A DNA stretch of 64,000 nt from contig PHBJ01000011.1 of the NCBI GenBank assembly GCA_002840555.1, positions 1 to 64,000 on the forward strand, read 5' to 3'. Shown piece by piece: positions 26,539 to 34,780 of this stretch. A program made the translations under genes and the position numbers. Origin of the DNA: Deltaproteobacteria bacterium HGW-Deltaproteobacteria-13. GTDB lineage: Bacteria; Desulfobacterota; Syntrophia; Syntrophales; Smithellaceae. A model generated the notes under the pieces. It was given only the letters and a program-made list of their open reading frames with translations. It did no database searches and was not told the DNA's origin. How positions within the stretch are numbered: the stretch's first letter is position 1; each line of letters starts with the position of its first letter.

Positions 26539-27657
26539 ATGAAACGATTTCTTGATGTAATTTTATTCCCTTGCTTATTTTTCTATCTCGTCATTATTCC
26601 CAATGTTGCAATTTCTGAAGTTATCGATAGCATTGAAATTATCGAACCGAGAATTCTTAACAAGTATGGCAATATAGTAGAAGAACCCCAAATTTTATTT
26701 TTGACATACTGTTATGATATTCTTAACGGAGAAAAAAATAAATGTACCACTGAAATAACGATATCGGAAGCTTTTGATGAAACTTGTACGGGCGCACCAG
26801 ATATTAGATGCGGCCATAATGATGCGCAACATACACCGGCTAGCCGTTCGGCAATGCTCAAAAATAATTATCCAGATGTAACACGCATAATAGGTGGCTT
26901 GACTAATTCATGGCAGACAACAATGAAGACAAAATTGAACCCCATATCGCTTGCGGGGGACTATCATTATAATTATTTTCCAGGCGAAATAACGGGAATG
27001 GTCAGCATTAAACAATTTACTTATGGACTACCTCCCGGTTGGGTATTTCTTCCACCATGTGAATCTCCGTATACTTGTACTTATCTCACGCCTGTAATTA
27101 CTGAACAACTCGGTTACGTTGAATTATTCGCACCGAACCCACCGACTGAAGAAAATCTTCCTTATTGGTGGTTGTGGGATGGTTATGTCCGCTGCGGCAA
27201 AAGCAGCGACTGCAATGTGCCTGATTACTATGATCCGGTAAATTGGCTGGAATATGACAACCCTTACAATTGGCCGGCCCATCCGACAACTCATTGGGGG
27301 CAATGGCAGTTTTTGGAGGAGCTCAAGATGTTTGCACAAAGGTGGTATCTGGCATTTGGTAAACCTCTGGTTATCAATGATATCAGTTTGCCATACGGTG
27401 GGCTCTTGGATTGCACAACTCCAAAGCCTGATTGGAAGGTGCCCCATTCTTCACACCGCAAGGGCATTGACGCTGATATTTTAAGCATGAGCGTACCCGA
27501 ACGTATTGGAAGGCCTTCCGGAGCAAAAGATATAAAATGGGTAAAGCTCTATAAAAAATATAAATTGCTTAAATATTTAAATCTTATATATTTAACAAAT
27601 CCAATAGATTATAATCACATGCATTACACCAAATCCATCAATGTGAATCTTCCTTAA
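26539..27657 (+). CDS. Secreted LAS-type metallopeptidase candidate (MepA-like motif)
   Basis: 372-aa exported protein with a signal peptide (residues about 1-26). The C-terminal 100 residues carry SSHRKGIDADI and, near the end, NHMHY. This H-(X)n-D plus HXH arrangement is that of LAS metallopeptidases such as the penicillin-insensitive murein endopeptidase MepA, whose motif is SHQXGLDXDI. The N-terminal 270 residues are not recognised and contain several cysteines (possible disulfides). The ribosome site is GAGGAG. A second secreted protein gene starts 10 bp downstream, its ribosome site overlapping this stop. Activity on peptidoglycan is inferred only from the motif. Confidence 0.72.
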   Translation: MKRFLDVILFPCLFFYLVIIPNVAISEVIDSIEIIEPRILNKYGNIVEEPQILFLTYCYDILNGEKNKCTTEITISEAFDETCTGAPDIRCGHNDAQHTPASRSAMLKNNYPDVTRIIGGLTNSWQTTMKTKLNPISLAGDYHYNYFPGEITGMVSIKQFTYGLPPGWVFLPPCESPYTCTYLTPVITEQLGYVELFAPNPPTEENLPYWWLWDGYVRCGKSSDCNVPDYYDPVNWLEYDNPYNWPAHPTTHWGQWQFLEELKMFAQRWYLAFGKPLVINDISLPYGGLLDCTTPKPDWKVPHSSHRKGIDADILSMSVPERIGRPSGAKDIKWVKLYKKYKLLKYLNLIYLTNPIDYNHMHYTKSINVNLP

Positions 27658-27667
27658 GGAGGCAAGT

Positions 27668-29713
27668 ATGAAAATAAAAAATTTATTAGTATATTTCCTG
27701 ATAATTATTTCATTACTGTTTACAAATAATTTGTCTGCCCAAACTGCGCCACCGCCATTAAAGAATGTGAAAATCCAAGCACGGGTCGTACTGGATGATA
27801 ATGGTATATACCACTATTTTCATACAATCACTAATCCCACAGAGAACAAAATGGGAATTGGCGATATTAACATTGATATTACTATTCCCAATTACGGTAT
27901 TTCTCCTGAATACATATACATGGAAGGTTATGCCCAACCTGATCAATTCACACCCATACTGGCACAAAGAAATGGATTGCTCTATGTTTCCGTGGCATGG
28001 AAAGACACATCTCTGTGGTCAGGATCAGTGGACTTTGAAGATGGTCGCTGGGGTCTTATGGGCAATGCTGACGTTATGAATTGGGAAACAGAATATAATT
28101 TTGCTACAAATTTTCAATATCTCCTCAATCCGGGTAACATCAGTGAAGAATTGGAAAGCATCAGCTATGGCCTACCAGGAATCAGAAAAGTGGTATTTAA
28201 GCCGGATTGGTCAGAGCTGGATTTGCCTGATGAATTTCTTTGGGGAGAAGATAATACATTGGAAGAAAATATTGTAGCAAAGCATAATCTAGAATCCCTT
28301 GGCTGCCTAGGGACAACCATCGGCCCGACTGCACCACCATCCTATAATTCTCTGCAGTTTAATCAGATGATGCAAAACTATGTTGCCCAGTCAGTGACTC
28401 TAGGCTGGCTCAAGGATAATGCATTAACCATGCAACTAAATAATTATCTTACGCAAGTAGCTGCCGCTTTGAATGAAAACCGCCTTATGGATGCCCAAAG
28501 CACTGTTACGCAATTTATGAATGCCGTCAAAAACAGCACTCTCAGCCAGCGCACTGATGAAGCCTATGCCTTGCTGTATTTTAATGCCAAATATTTTTTT
28601 CAACAAATCCAAGCAGAGCTTCCGGTAATCGTAGAAATATCTCCCAGTAAGGGGGAACATTTTCTTAATGAAGAGCACTCAACGCAGGTGAAAATAACGC
28701 AGGGCAACCTACCGATAGAAGGCTATTGCCTTCCTCCTGCCAAGGTTATATCGGGGCCGAATACGGGATTGGTTTGGCGGGGCTGTACTGATACCGATGG
28801 CAAATGGTCATTTAGCTACAAAAGTGAAGTTTTAGGCACCGATATAATCATCTTCGCAATTGAACTTGCAGAGGCTGTTTCTTCTGATGCTATATTATGG
28901 CAGCCTTCAAAAATTAGTCAAAGCGCTCCAATAACAGTAATATGGAAAGGCGGGCCGGATTTGATGCTCGATAAGTTCTTCCCGCCCATGATTAAAATAC
29001 CTTTTGCCAAACCGGCAATACCTTTGGAAGAATCAACCATAAATGTCGGCAATTCACCGGTGCCTGCCAGTGTTACACGTTACTATATAACCAAGAATAA
29101 GCAGATGTCGCCGGATGATATCGTCATCGGTGAAAGGCAGGTTCCGGCATTAGGTGTCAAGAAGATCAGTGAATATAAAGCCGACATTCCTGTACCGTCC
29201 AATTTAGAGGAGGGTTTATATTACATTTACGGTTGCGCTGATGCCGATAAACAAATTATTGAACTTAGCGAAACCAATAATTGCCGGACATTAACCGTGC
29301 AGGTATATTTTCCGGTTCAATCCACAAACAGGCCGCCGGATTGTTCACAGGCCAAAGCAGACCCGGATATCCTGTGGCCGCCAAACCATAAATACCAAAA
29401 TATTAACATTGCTGGTGTAGCCGATCCTGATGGGGACCCGGTAACAATTAATGTCGATTACATTAAACAGGATGAAACTGTAAACGGTTTGGGTGATGGC
29501 GATACTTCACCTGACGCTGTAATAAATCCCTTGCAGGTAAGATCGGAGCGATCAGGCAACGGCAATGGAAGAGTTTACCAAATTGGCTTTTCCGCACAGG
29601 ACGGGAAAGGTGGCAAATGTGAAAGTGTTGTGAAGGTATGTGTCCCGCACGATCAGGGGCAAGGCAAAGTTTGCGTCGACGACGGCCCACAATACGATTC
29701 AACCAAGCCTTAA
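27668..29713 (+). CDS. Secreted protein with CARDB-like domain
   Basis: 681-aa exported protein with a signal peptide ending near residue 25 (NNLSAQT). It is co-transcribed with the LAS-type peptidase candidate (10-bp gap, AAGGAGG ribosome site). The N-terminal 200 residues look like beta-sandwich sequence. Residues about 240-310 are helical. A CARDB-like adhesion domain lies at about 435-550 (STINVGNSPVPASVTRYYIT, then ELSETNNCRTLTVQV). The C-terminal module has RPPDCSQAKADPDILWPPNHK and DGKGGKCESVVKVCVP, a pattern seen in extracellular calcium-rich proteins. It is probably surface-exposed or released, with an unknown role. Confidence 0.72.
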   Translation: MKIKNLLVYFLIIISLLFTNNLSAQTAPPPLKNVKIQARVVLDDNGIYHYFHTITNPTENKMGIGDINIDITIPNYGISPEYIYMEGYAQPDQFTPILAQRNGLLYVSVAWKDTSLWSGSVDFEDGRWGLMGNADVMNWETEYNFATNFQYLLNPGNISEELESISYGLPGIRKVVFKPDWSELDLPDEFLWGEDNTLEENIVAKHNLESLGCLGTTIGPTAPPSYNSLQFNQMMQNYVAQSVTLGWLKDNALTMQLNNYLTQVAAALNENRLMDAQSTVTQFMNAVKNSTLSQRTDEAYALLYFNAKYFFQQIQAELPVIVEISPSKGEHFLNEEHSTQVKITQGNLPIEGYCLPPAKVISGPNTGLVWRGCTDTDGKWSFSYKSEVLGTDIIIFAIELAEAVSSDAILWQPSKISQSAPITVIWKGGPDLMLDKFFPPMIKIPFAKPAIPLEESTINVGNSPVPASVTRYYITKNKQMSPDDIVIGERQVPALGVKKISEYKADIPVPSNLEEGLYYIYGCADADKQIIELSETNNCRTLTVQVYFPVQSTNRPPDCSQAKADPDILWPPNHKYQNINIAGVADPDGDPVTINVDYIKQDETVNGLGDGDTSPDAVINPLQVRSERSGNGNGRVYQIGFSAQDGKGGKCESVVKVCVPHDQGQGKVCVDDGPQYDSTKP

Positions 29714-29765
29714 TAAGAAAGTTTTTACTAAAGTGATTATCTTGTTCATTTGGCGCTAAGCTCTT

Positions 29766-29802
29766 TTCGGCCATTCTTCAACCAGAAGGAAGAATGGCCG
29801 AA
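29766..29802. terminator. 14-bp hairpin after the secreted-protein pair
   Basis: Perfect stem TTCGGCCATTCTTC / GAAGAATGGCCGAA with a 9-nt loop, 50 bp after the stop. It is followed by only a short TTT, so it may be an inefficient intrinsic terminator or an mRNA 3' stabiliser. Confidence 0.6.
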
Positions 29803-30371
29803 TTTAAGAAGGGCACCCCATGATATTTTTTGAGATATCCTTTTCTTGATTAAACTGAATTTACCACGGCGTACCTACTATTATAATGACACCCCTTGTT
29901 GCCACAGACAGAGTGAAGTTTTCTGTCTATTCCGTGTCGAATACTACAGCGATCTGCCTGCTTTTCACAATTAGTACTTCCTTATTTTTTTAAATGCTTG
30001 AACTTCTGCTCAATCCTATGACTTAACCGGGAAGCTAAAGGTTAATCTGTCGGGTCAACGAAGAGAACTCGTTTACAAATATTATAAGTCAGCATACGCT
30101 TTCAACGGAGGGATTGTCCTTGCTGACAAAGATCGATTTTTTTAAGACGGGCGTAAAATAATGATTAATTTCTTCAATCATTTAACGCGACTGACTTTAA
30201 AATAAAAGATTAAGGATGGGAAAAAAGGGACTACCGCATCCGCCCATTAAAAATTCATATTGAAATTATTATCGGTATCTGTATGATACGGGCAATCCTT
30301 TAGAGATAAAGAATAATTGCCACCATGAACATATCCATTAAGTACTGCTAAAATAATTTTGGGAGACTATT
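29803..30371. other. Intergenic stretch without a recognised gene
   Basis: About 570 bp, AT-rich, between two secreted-protein genes. No convincing reading frame, tRNA or known riboswitch pattern is visible. A GGGAG ribosome site at its end belongs to the next gene. Confidence 0.6.
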
Positions 30372-32087
30372 ATGAGAACCAGAGGACTATTGGTATCATT
30401 GCTGATTATTTGGATATTTGCGGTGATCTTTCTTAGCGGATGTGGAAAAAGTGATGATGCTCCGTTATCATCGGAAAAAGCGATTACCGAATATTCTCTG
30501 AACGGTATTGACGGAACGATCAATGAGACAGGCAAAACAATAGCGGTTACAGTGCCGTCATTAACAAATATTTATTCTCTGGTGGCAACATTCACAACAA
30601 CAGGCGCCGGCGTTAAAGTAGGAACAGCAGCACAGGCAAGCGGAGTAACGGCAAATAATTTTGTCTCTCCGCTGACCTATACGGTAACTGCGGCGGATGG
30701 ATCAACAACGACTTATACGGTTACCGTGACGGTCACCCGCGCCTGGCATCACCCCGCAAGTCTCTCCGACAACATCAGTCCCAATGGGCAAAATGCCATT
30801 CTTCCTACAATAGCGATAGACGGTGGCGGCAATCCCTTTACCGTGGAAAATAAACGTAATGTAGCCATGGATAATCAAGGCAATGCTATCATCGTCTGGA
30901 CGCAGTCTGACGGCGCCACTTCACAGATATTCAAAAGCGAATTCAGAGGAGGCGTTTGGCATCATCCTTCAGGTCTCGGCGACCACATCAGCATTAGCGG
31001 GCAGAATGCCGGATTACCTAAAGTGGCCATGGACGATAACGGCAATGCCATTATTGTCTGGGAGCAGTCTAACGGCGCCAATTCGCAGATATTTAAAAGT
31101 GAATACAGGAACGGGACCTGGACTAACCCGTTAAGCCTCGACGACAACATCAGTCCCGATGGGCAGGAAGCCTATTTCCCTCAGGTGGCGATGGATAATA
31201 ACGGCAACGCTTTAATTGTCTGGGCACAATCGAACGGAGCCAATTCGCAGATATTCAAAAGCGAGTACAGGAGTGGGACTTGGACTAACCCGTTAAGCCT
31301 CGACGACAACATCAGCCCCGATGGGCAGAATGCAGCTTTCCCCCAAGTGGCGATGGACGATAACGGCAATGCTATAATCGTCTGGTATCAATCTGACGGC
31401 GCCAATTCGCGGATATTTAAAAGCGAGTACAGGAGCGGTGCCTGGTCTTATCCAGACCTGACAGACGGCATCAGCCCCGCAGGGCAGAATGCCGGATTAC
31501 CTCAATTGGCCATGGGCAACAACGGCAATGCAATAATCGTCTGGATGCAATCTGACGGCGCTAATGTTCAGATATTTAAAAGCGAGTACAGGAATAGTTT
31601 CTGGATTAATCCGTCAGATCTCTCCGTCCACATCAGCCCCGACGGGCAGGATGCTTTCTTGCCGCAAGTGGCAATGGATCATAACGGCAATACTGTTATT
31701 GTCTGGTTCCAATCTGACGGCGCAAATTTACAGATATTCAAAAGCGAATATCGGAACCCGAGCAGAGTTTGGGTACATCCTTCAAGTCTCTCCGACAACA
31801 TCAGCCCCGATGGGCAGAACGCCGGTTTCCCTCAGGTGGATATCAACGACAGCGGCAATGCCATCATCGTTTGGACTCAATACGACGGCGCCACTGATCA
31901 GATCTTCAAAAGCGAGTACAAGAACGGAACATGGACTAATCCGTCAGGTCTTGCCGACAACATAAGTCCCGACGGGAGCCCGGCTATTTACCCTCAGGCG
32001 GCGATGGACGATAACGGCAATGCGATCATCATCTGGCAGCAGTCTGACAGCGCCAATTGGCAGATCTTCAAAAGCGAATACCGCTAA
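30372..32087 (+). CDS. Lipoprotein with eight tandem propeller-like repeats
   Basis: 571-aa lipoprotein. The signal peptide ends in the lipobox LSGC (lipidated Cys near residue 25). Residues about 35-118 form a DUF5018-like beta domain (ITEYSLNGIDGTI to TTTYTVTVTV). Eight repeats of about 53-55 residues follow, with the pattern W-x-P...ISPDGQNA...PQVAMDDNGNAIIVW-Q-S-GAN-QIFKSEYR. The repeat's alternating beta-strand character suggests an eight-bladed beta-propeller. Repeats 3 and 4 are almost identical in DNA with a 162-bp period, implying recent duplication or conversion. The probable location is the outer membrane or surface; function unknown. Confidence 0.8.
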   Translation: MRTRGLLVSLLIIWIFAVIFLSGCGKSDDAPLSSEKAITEYSLNGIDGTINETGKTIAVTVPSLTNIYSLVATFTTTGAGVKVGTAAQASGVTANNFVSPLTYTVTAADGSTTTYTVTVTVTRAWHHPASLSDNISPNGQNAILPTIAIDGGGNPFTVENKRNVAMDNQGNAIIVWTQSDGATSQIFKSEFRGGVWHHPSGLGDHISISGQNAGLPKVAMDDNGNAIIVWEQSNGANSQIFKSEYRNGTWTNPLSLDDNISPDGQEAYFPQVAMDNNGNALIVWAQSNGANSQIFKSEYRSGTWTNPLSLDDNISPDGQNAAFPQVAMDDNGNAIIVWYQSDGANSRIFKSEYRSGAWSYPDLTDGISPAGQNAGLPQLAMGNNGNAIIVWMQSDGANVQIFKSEYRNSFWINPSDLSVHISPDGQDAFLPQVAMDHNGNTVIVWFQSDGANLQIFKSEYRNPSRVWVHPSSLSDNISPDGQNAGFPQVDINDSGNAIIVWTQYDGATDQIFKSEYKNGTWTNPSGLADNISPDGSPAIYPQAAMDDNGNAIIIWQQSDSANWQIFKSEYR

Positions 32088-32105
32088 GCAGCAATACTTT
32101 TTACC

Positions 32106-32141
32106 CGGGCAGGAGATAATAATTTCCTGCCCGTTTTTTTT
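32106..32141 (+). terminator. Intrinsic terminator
   Basis: Stem CGGGCAGGA / TCCTGCCCG with an 10-nt AT-rich loop, immediately followed by eight Ts, 20 bp downstream of the repeat lipoprotein stop. A clear Rho-independent terminator. Confidence 0.92.
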
Positions 32142-32295
32142 CATTGAAGTTTTCCTTAATTTAACGTAACTGGTTTTTCAATAAGATTGAAGTAAGTCAT
32201 GATCCGAAAAAAGGGGAGGCCGTTTAGCTTGCAGTTTCCATTGTTTTTTCGGGGCATAAAAAAATAAAACCCCAATATACACAAGGAGATTAATC

Positions 32296-32646
32296 ATGAA
32301 TAACGCAAGCGGAACAAAAATAACGGATATTAAAATAGATCCCAACAATCTTTACAGGGAAGAATCCTTCACCGATCTGACTTTTGCCACTATCAGACGC
32401 CTGACGCCCGTCAAGATTGACGGTTCGGTCGACGAAAGCAGGGAAGCTATTTTCACCGGCATGACCCAGCTCATGTCGCCCAATGGCCCGATTCCCGTTC
32501 AATGTCTTATTGAAGGCGTAAAAAACTTAAGTGAAGCCGCCGCCAAGCTGCCGGAAGCGATTGAAAAAACCGTTCAGGCGATGATTGCCGAGGCGGAGGA
32601 AATGAGACGTCAGGAAGCTTCGAAAATAGTTATTCCCGGGCAATAG
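32296..32646 (+). CDS. Small soluble protein of unknown function
   Basis: 116 aa, with no signal or membrane segment and an excellent ribosome site (AAGGAG). The N-terminal half is mixed, with LTFATIRRLTPVKIDGS. The C-terminal half is an amphipathic helix rich in A and E (EAAAKLPEAIEKTVQAMIAEAEEM). I do not recognise the family. A terminator lies upstream of it and an alpha/beta hydrolase gene follows 116 bp later. Confidence 0.75.
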   Translation: MNNASGTKITDIKIDPNNLYREESFTDLTFATIRRLTPVKIDGSVDESREAIFTGMTQLMSPNGPIPVQCLIEGVKNLSEAAAKLPEAIEKTVQAMIAEAEEMRRQEASKIVIPGQ

Positions 32647-32762
32647 GAAGTGAGGGGAAGCCGTCCTTCATTTTCGTTATATTGATAAAGAGATTCCCGA
32701 TTGACCCTGAATAGATTACTGTAGAAGCGCCATCAAATGGAAATAATCTAGGATAACGAATA

Positions 32763-33617
32763 ATGGATTATTCTTCATACGCTGCCCAGTCAACGAGTGT
32801 GAAAGAATACATGTTGGAAGTTTCAGACGGGGTTTCTGTCAAGATAATTGAGTTCACTCCAAAAAATGTCTCTCCTGAGAAACCCGTTATTCTTTTTGTG
32901 GCCGGATGGATTTCATTGATTTCGGGATGGAAAGACGTGCTGAAAGTTCTGACGTCAGAGCACAGGATTATTTACCTGGAATCAAGGGAAAAACATTCAT
33001 CAAAAGTTCCTGATGTCAGAAAAGTAAGTTTCTCCATGGAACGTCTTAAACTGGATATCGGCGAGATGATCAAAAAAGACATCTCGCCGTCTGAAAAGTT
33101 TATTCTCGCAGGCAGTTCTCTGGGCGCTTCCGCCATTCTGGAATATTGCAGATCGGAAGGCAGAAAACCGCAATACGCCGTGTTGATCGCGCCCAATACC
33201 GAATTCAGATTCCCCAAGGTACTGGGATCAATCATTCCGGCCATTCATCCGTCGCTCTACCTGAGTGTGAAGCCTCTGATAAAATGGTATCTAAAAAACT
33301 TCCGGCTGGATAAAAAAGATTGCAAGGAACAGATCGAAAAATATGAAAACACGCTGGATTGTGCAGATCCTTACAAACTGAAGGCTAACGCGCTTGCGAT
33401 CAAGAATTACTCGATCTGGGAAAATCCCGACAGCGTCGACATTCCGTGTCTTATTATAGGTGCTACCAAGGACACACTCCATGACGCCGACAACATCAAG
33501 CGTCTTTTAAAGGTAGTCACTAAATCTACTTATATAGAACTGGAAAGCAATATGGAAACGCACAGCGAAAAAGCCGGGCATATTATTGCTCAATACATTC
33601 AGGGTATTCAGGATTAA
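32763..33617 (+). CDS. Alpha/beta hydrolase family protein
   Basis: 284 aa, cytoplasmic. Fold markers are VILFVAGWISL (oxyanion loop, about residue 45), the nucleophile elbow AGSSLGAS (about residue 120), the acid region CLIIGATKDTLHD (about residue 237), and a late histidine (METHSEKAGH). The elbow reads GSSLG rather than the usual GHSLG. The substrate is unknown. It is convergent with the small zinc-ribbon gene, whose stop lies 10 bp away. Confidence 0.8.
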   Translation: MDYSSYAAQSTSVKEYMLEVSDGVSVKIIEFTPKNVSPEKPVILFVAGWISLISGWKDVLKVLTSEHRIIYLESREKHSSKVPDVRKVSFSMERLKLDIGEMIKKDISPSEKFILAGSSLGASAILEYCRSEGRKPQYAVLIAPNTEFRFPKVLGSIIPAIHPSLYLSVKPLIKWYLKNFRLDKKDCKEQIEKYENTLDCADPYKLKANALAIKNYSIWENPDSVDIPCLIIGATKDTLHDADNIKRLLKVVTKSTYIELESNMETHSEKAGHIIAQYIQGIQD

Positions 33618-33626
33618 TTTAAGATC

Positions 33627-33809
33627 TTACTTCAGCCGTTTATCCATGCCCGTAAAACCGCAATCGGGCTGGTAGCAGGTCACATTTAGAAATTCACATT
33701 TCTGATTGCAGACCGGGCAAACTTCAGGCGGCTTAATTTCCACGATTGTGTTGCCGCAATTACTGCATTTCCAGGTATTTTCGGGAATTGATGTCTTATT
33801 GTCCGTCAT
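33627..33809 (-). CDS. Rubredoxin-like zinc-ribbon protein (60 aa)
   Basis: 60 aa. Two CXXC knuckles (WKCSNCGN and VCPVCNQKC) are spaced like the rubredoxin-type domain of rubrerythrin. A further pair of cysteines (VTCYQPDCGF) near the C-terminus is not part of standard rubredoxin. It probably binds Fe or Zn and may act in electron transfer in an anaerobe, but no partner oxidase or peroxidase gene is adjacent. The ribosome site is AGGAG. Confidence 0.8.
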   Translation of the reverse strand: MTDNKTSIPENTWKCSNCGNTIVEIKPPEVCPVCNQKCEFLNVTCYQPDCGFTGMDKRLK

Positions 33810-33954
33810 TACCGTATTTTCTCCTTATTTGATTTTTTTATCAATCCAACGCAAAAACAGCAGGATTAATATTTTTCGTTTCCTAAATGATTGTTCTTGA
33901 TATTATACCCTACTTTCGGTAAACGAATATATTATTTTTATTCGGGGTAAAGCG

Positions 33955-34368
33955 ATGCCGAAAAACACAAAAATAAACGATCTGGCAGGTTTAACGCTGC
34001 TGGGAAAACCGGCAAAACCGGTGCGTAAGCTCGAGACATTTCCCAACCACAACAACAGCCGCGATTATGTAGTTACCCTGCAGACCGAAGAATTTACCTG
34101 CGTCTGTCCCAAGACAGGCCAGCCTGATTTTGCCAAAATAAAAATTCAATACATACCGGATAAGAAAATTATCGAATCCAAATCGCTGAAATTGTACTTG
34201 TGGTCCTTCCGCGATGAAGGCGTTTTTCACGAACACGTCACGAATATAATTCTCGATGACCTGGTCGCGGCGCTTAAGCCTCGCTGGTGCAAGGTCAGCG
34301 CGGATTTTGCCGTGCGCGGCGGCATTGGAATAACAGTTGAAGCGGAACATCCGGACAAAAGAAAATAA
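33955..34368 (+). CDS. queF: NADPH-dependent preQ0 reductase (7-cyano-7-deazaguanine reductase)
   Basis: Converts preQ0 to preQ1 in queuosine synthesis. It has 137 aa and is the single-domain (type I) form. The catalytic cysteine is in CVCPKTGQPDFA and the substrate-binding glutamate in IESKSLKLYLWSFR; the closing GGIGITVEAEH is also typical. It is a lone gene: queC, queD and queE are not in the window, and no preQ1 riboswitch pattern was seen upstream. Confidence 0.95.
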   Translation: MPKNTKINDLAGLTLLGKPAKPVRKLETFPNHNNSRDYVVTLQTEEFTCVCPKTGQPDFAKIKIQYIPDKKIIESKSLKLYLWSFRDEGVFHEHVTNIILDDLVAALKPRWCKVSADFAVRGGIGITVEAEHPDKRK

Positions 34369-34780
34369 GTTAGATAAATCAAATCTTTAATTTATTGTAA
34401 AACTCAAATCTTAATGAGACCCAGGTTTTAGAAACATAGCGCACTGAAACTTGCAAACCGTAATGAGGCTCAAACTTTTAAAAGCGAAGCTCATTAAAGT
34501 TTGATAGTCGAATTATCCCATAGTCAAAGAATATCGAAAATTATCCCGCGTGCATAGCTTATCTAACAATCCTGCAAAGCCAAAGGCATGATCCTCTGGA
34601 TTTTGTTTGAGAATCGCAGCCAAAGCCTGCTTTGGGGTTCAGACCTGTGATTTGTGCTTTTTGCGTCACAATTCCTTTGACACGTTAGGCCAATCTACGT
34701 ATACTCCCGCAACAAATTTGTTCTCAATAGAATACATAAATGTATAAAAATAAATCAATGGGAAACTGAGAGGTTCAACT
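34369..34780. other. Intergenic stretch with interleaved inverted repeats
   Basis: 412 bp between queF and carB with no convincing gene. At 34461-34504 two inverted repeats interleave. TAATGAGGCT (34461) pairs with AGCTCATTA (34489), and TCAAACTTT (34470) pairs with AAAGTTTGA (34496), an order compatible with a pseudoknot or two alternative hairpins. A degenerate copy of the first unit (TTAATGAGACCCAGGTTTTA) lies about 50 bp upstream. No known riboswitch was recognised. Confidence 0.5.

Noticed and set aside
30750-32087. Tandem repeats that could be taken for a CRISPR or satellite array
   Set aside because: The 162-bp period keeps one open frame and encodes a repeating protein motif; there are no short identical repeats with unique spacers.
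26539-32087. Secreted-protein stretch considered as a prophage or integrative element
   Set aside because: No integrase, transposase, attachment repeats or tRNA boundary were found; unusual composition alone is not enough.
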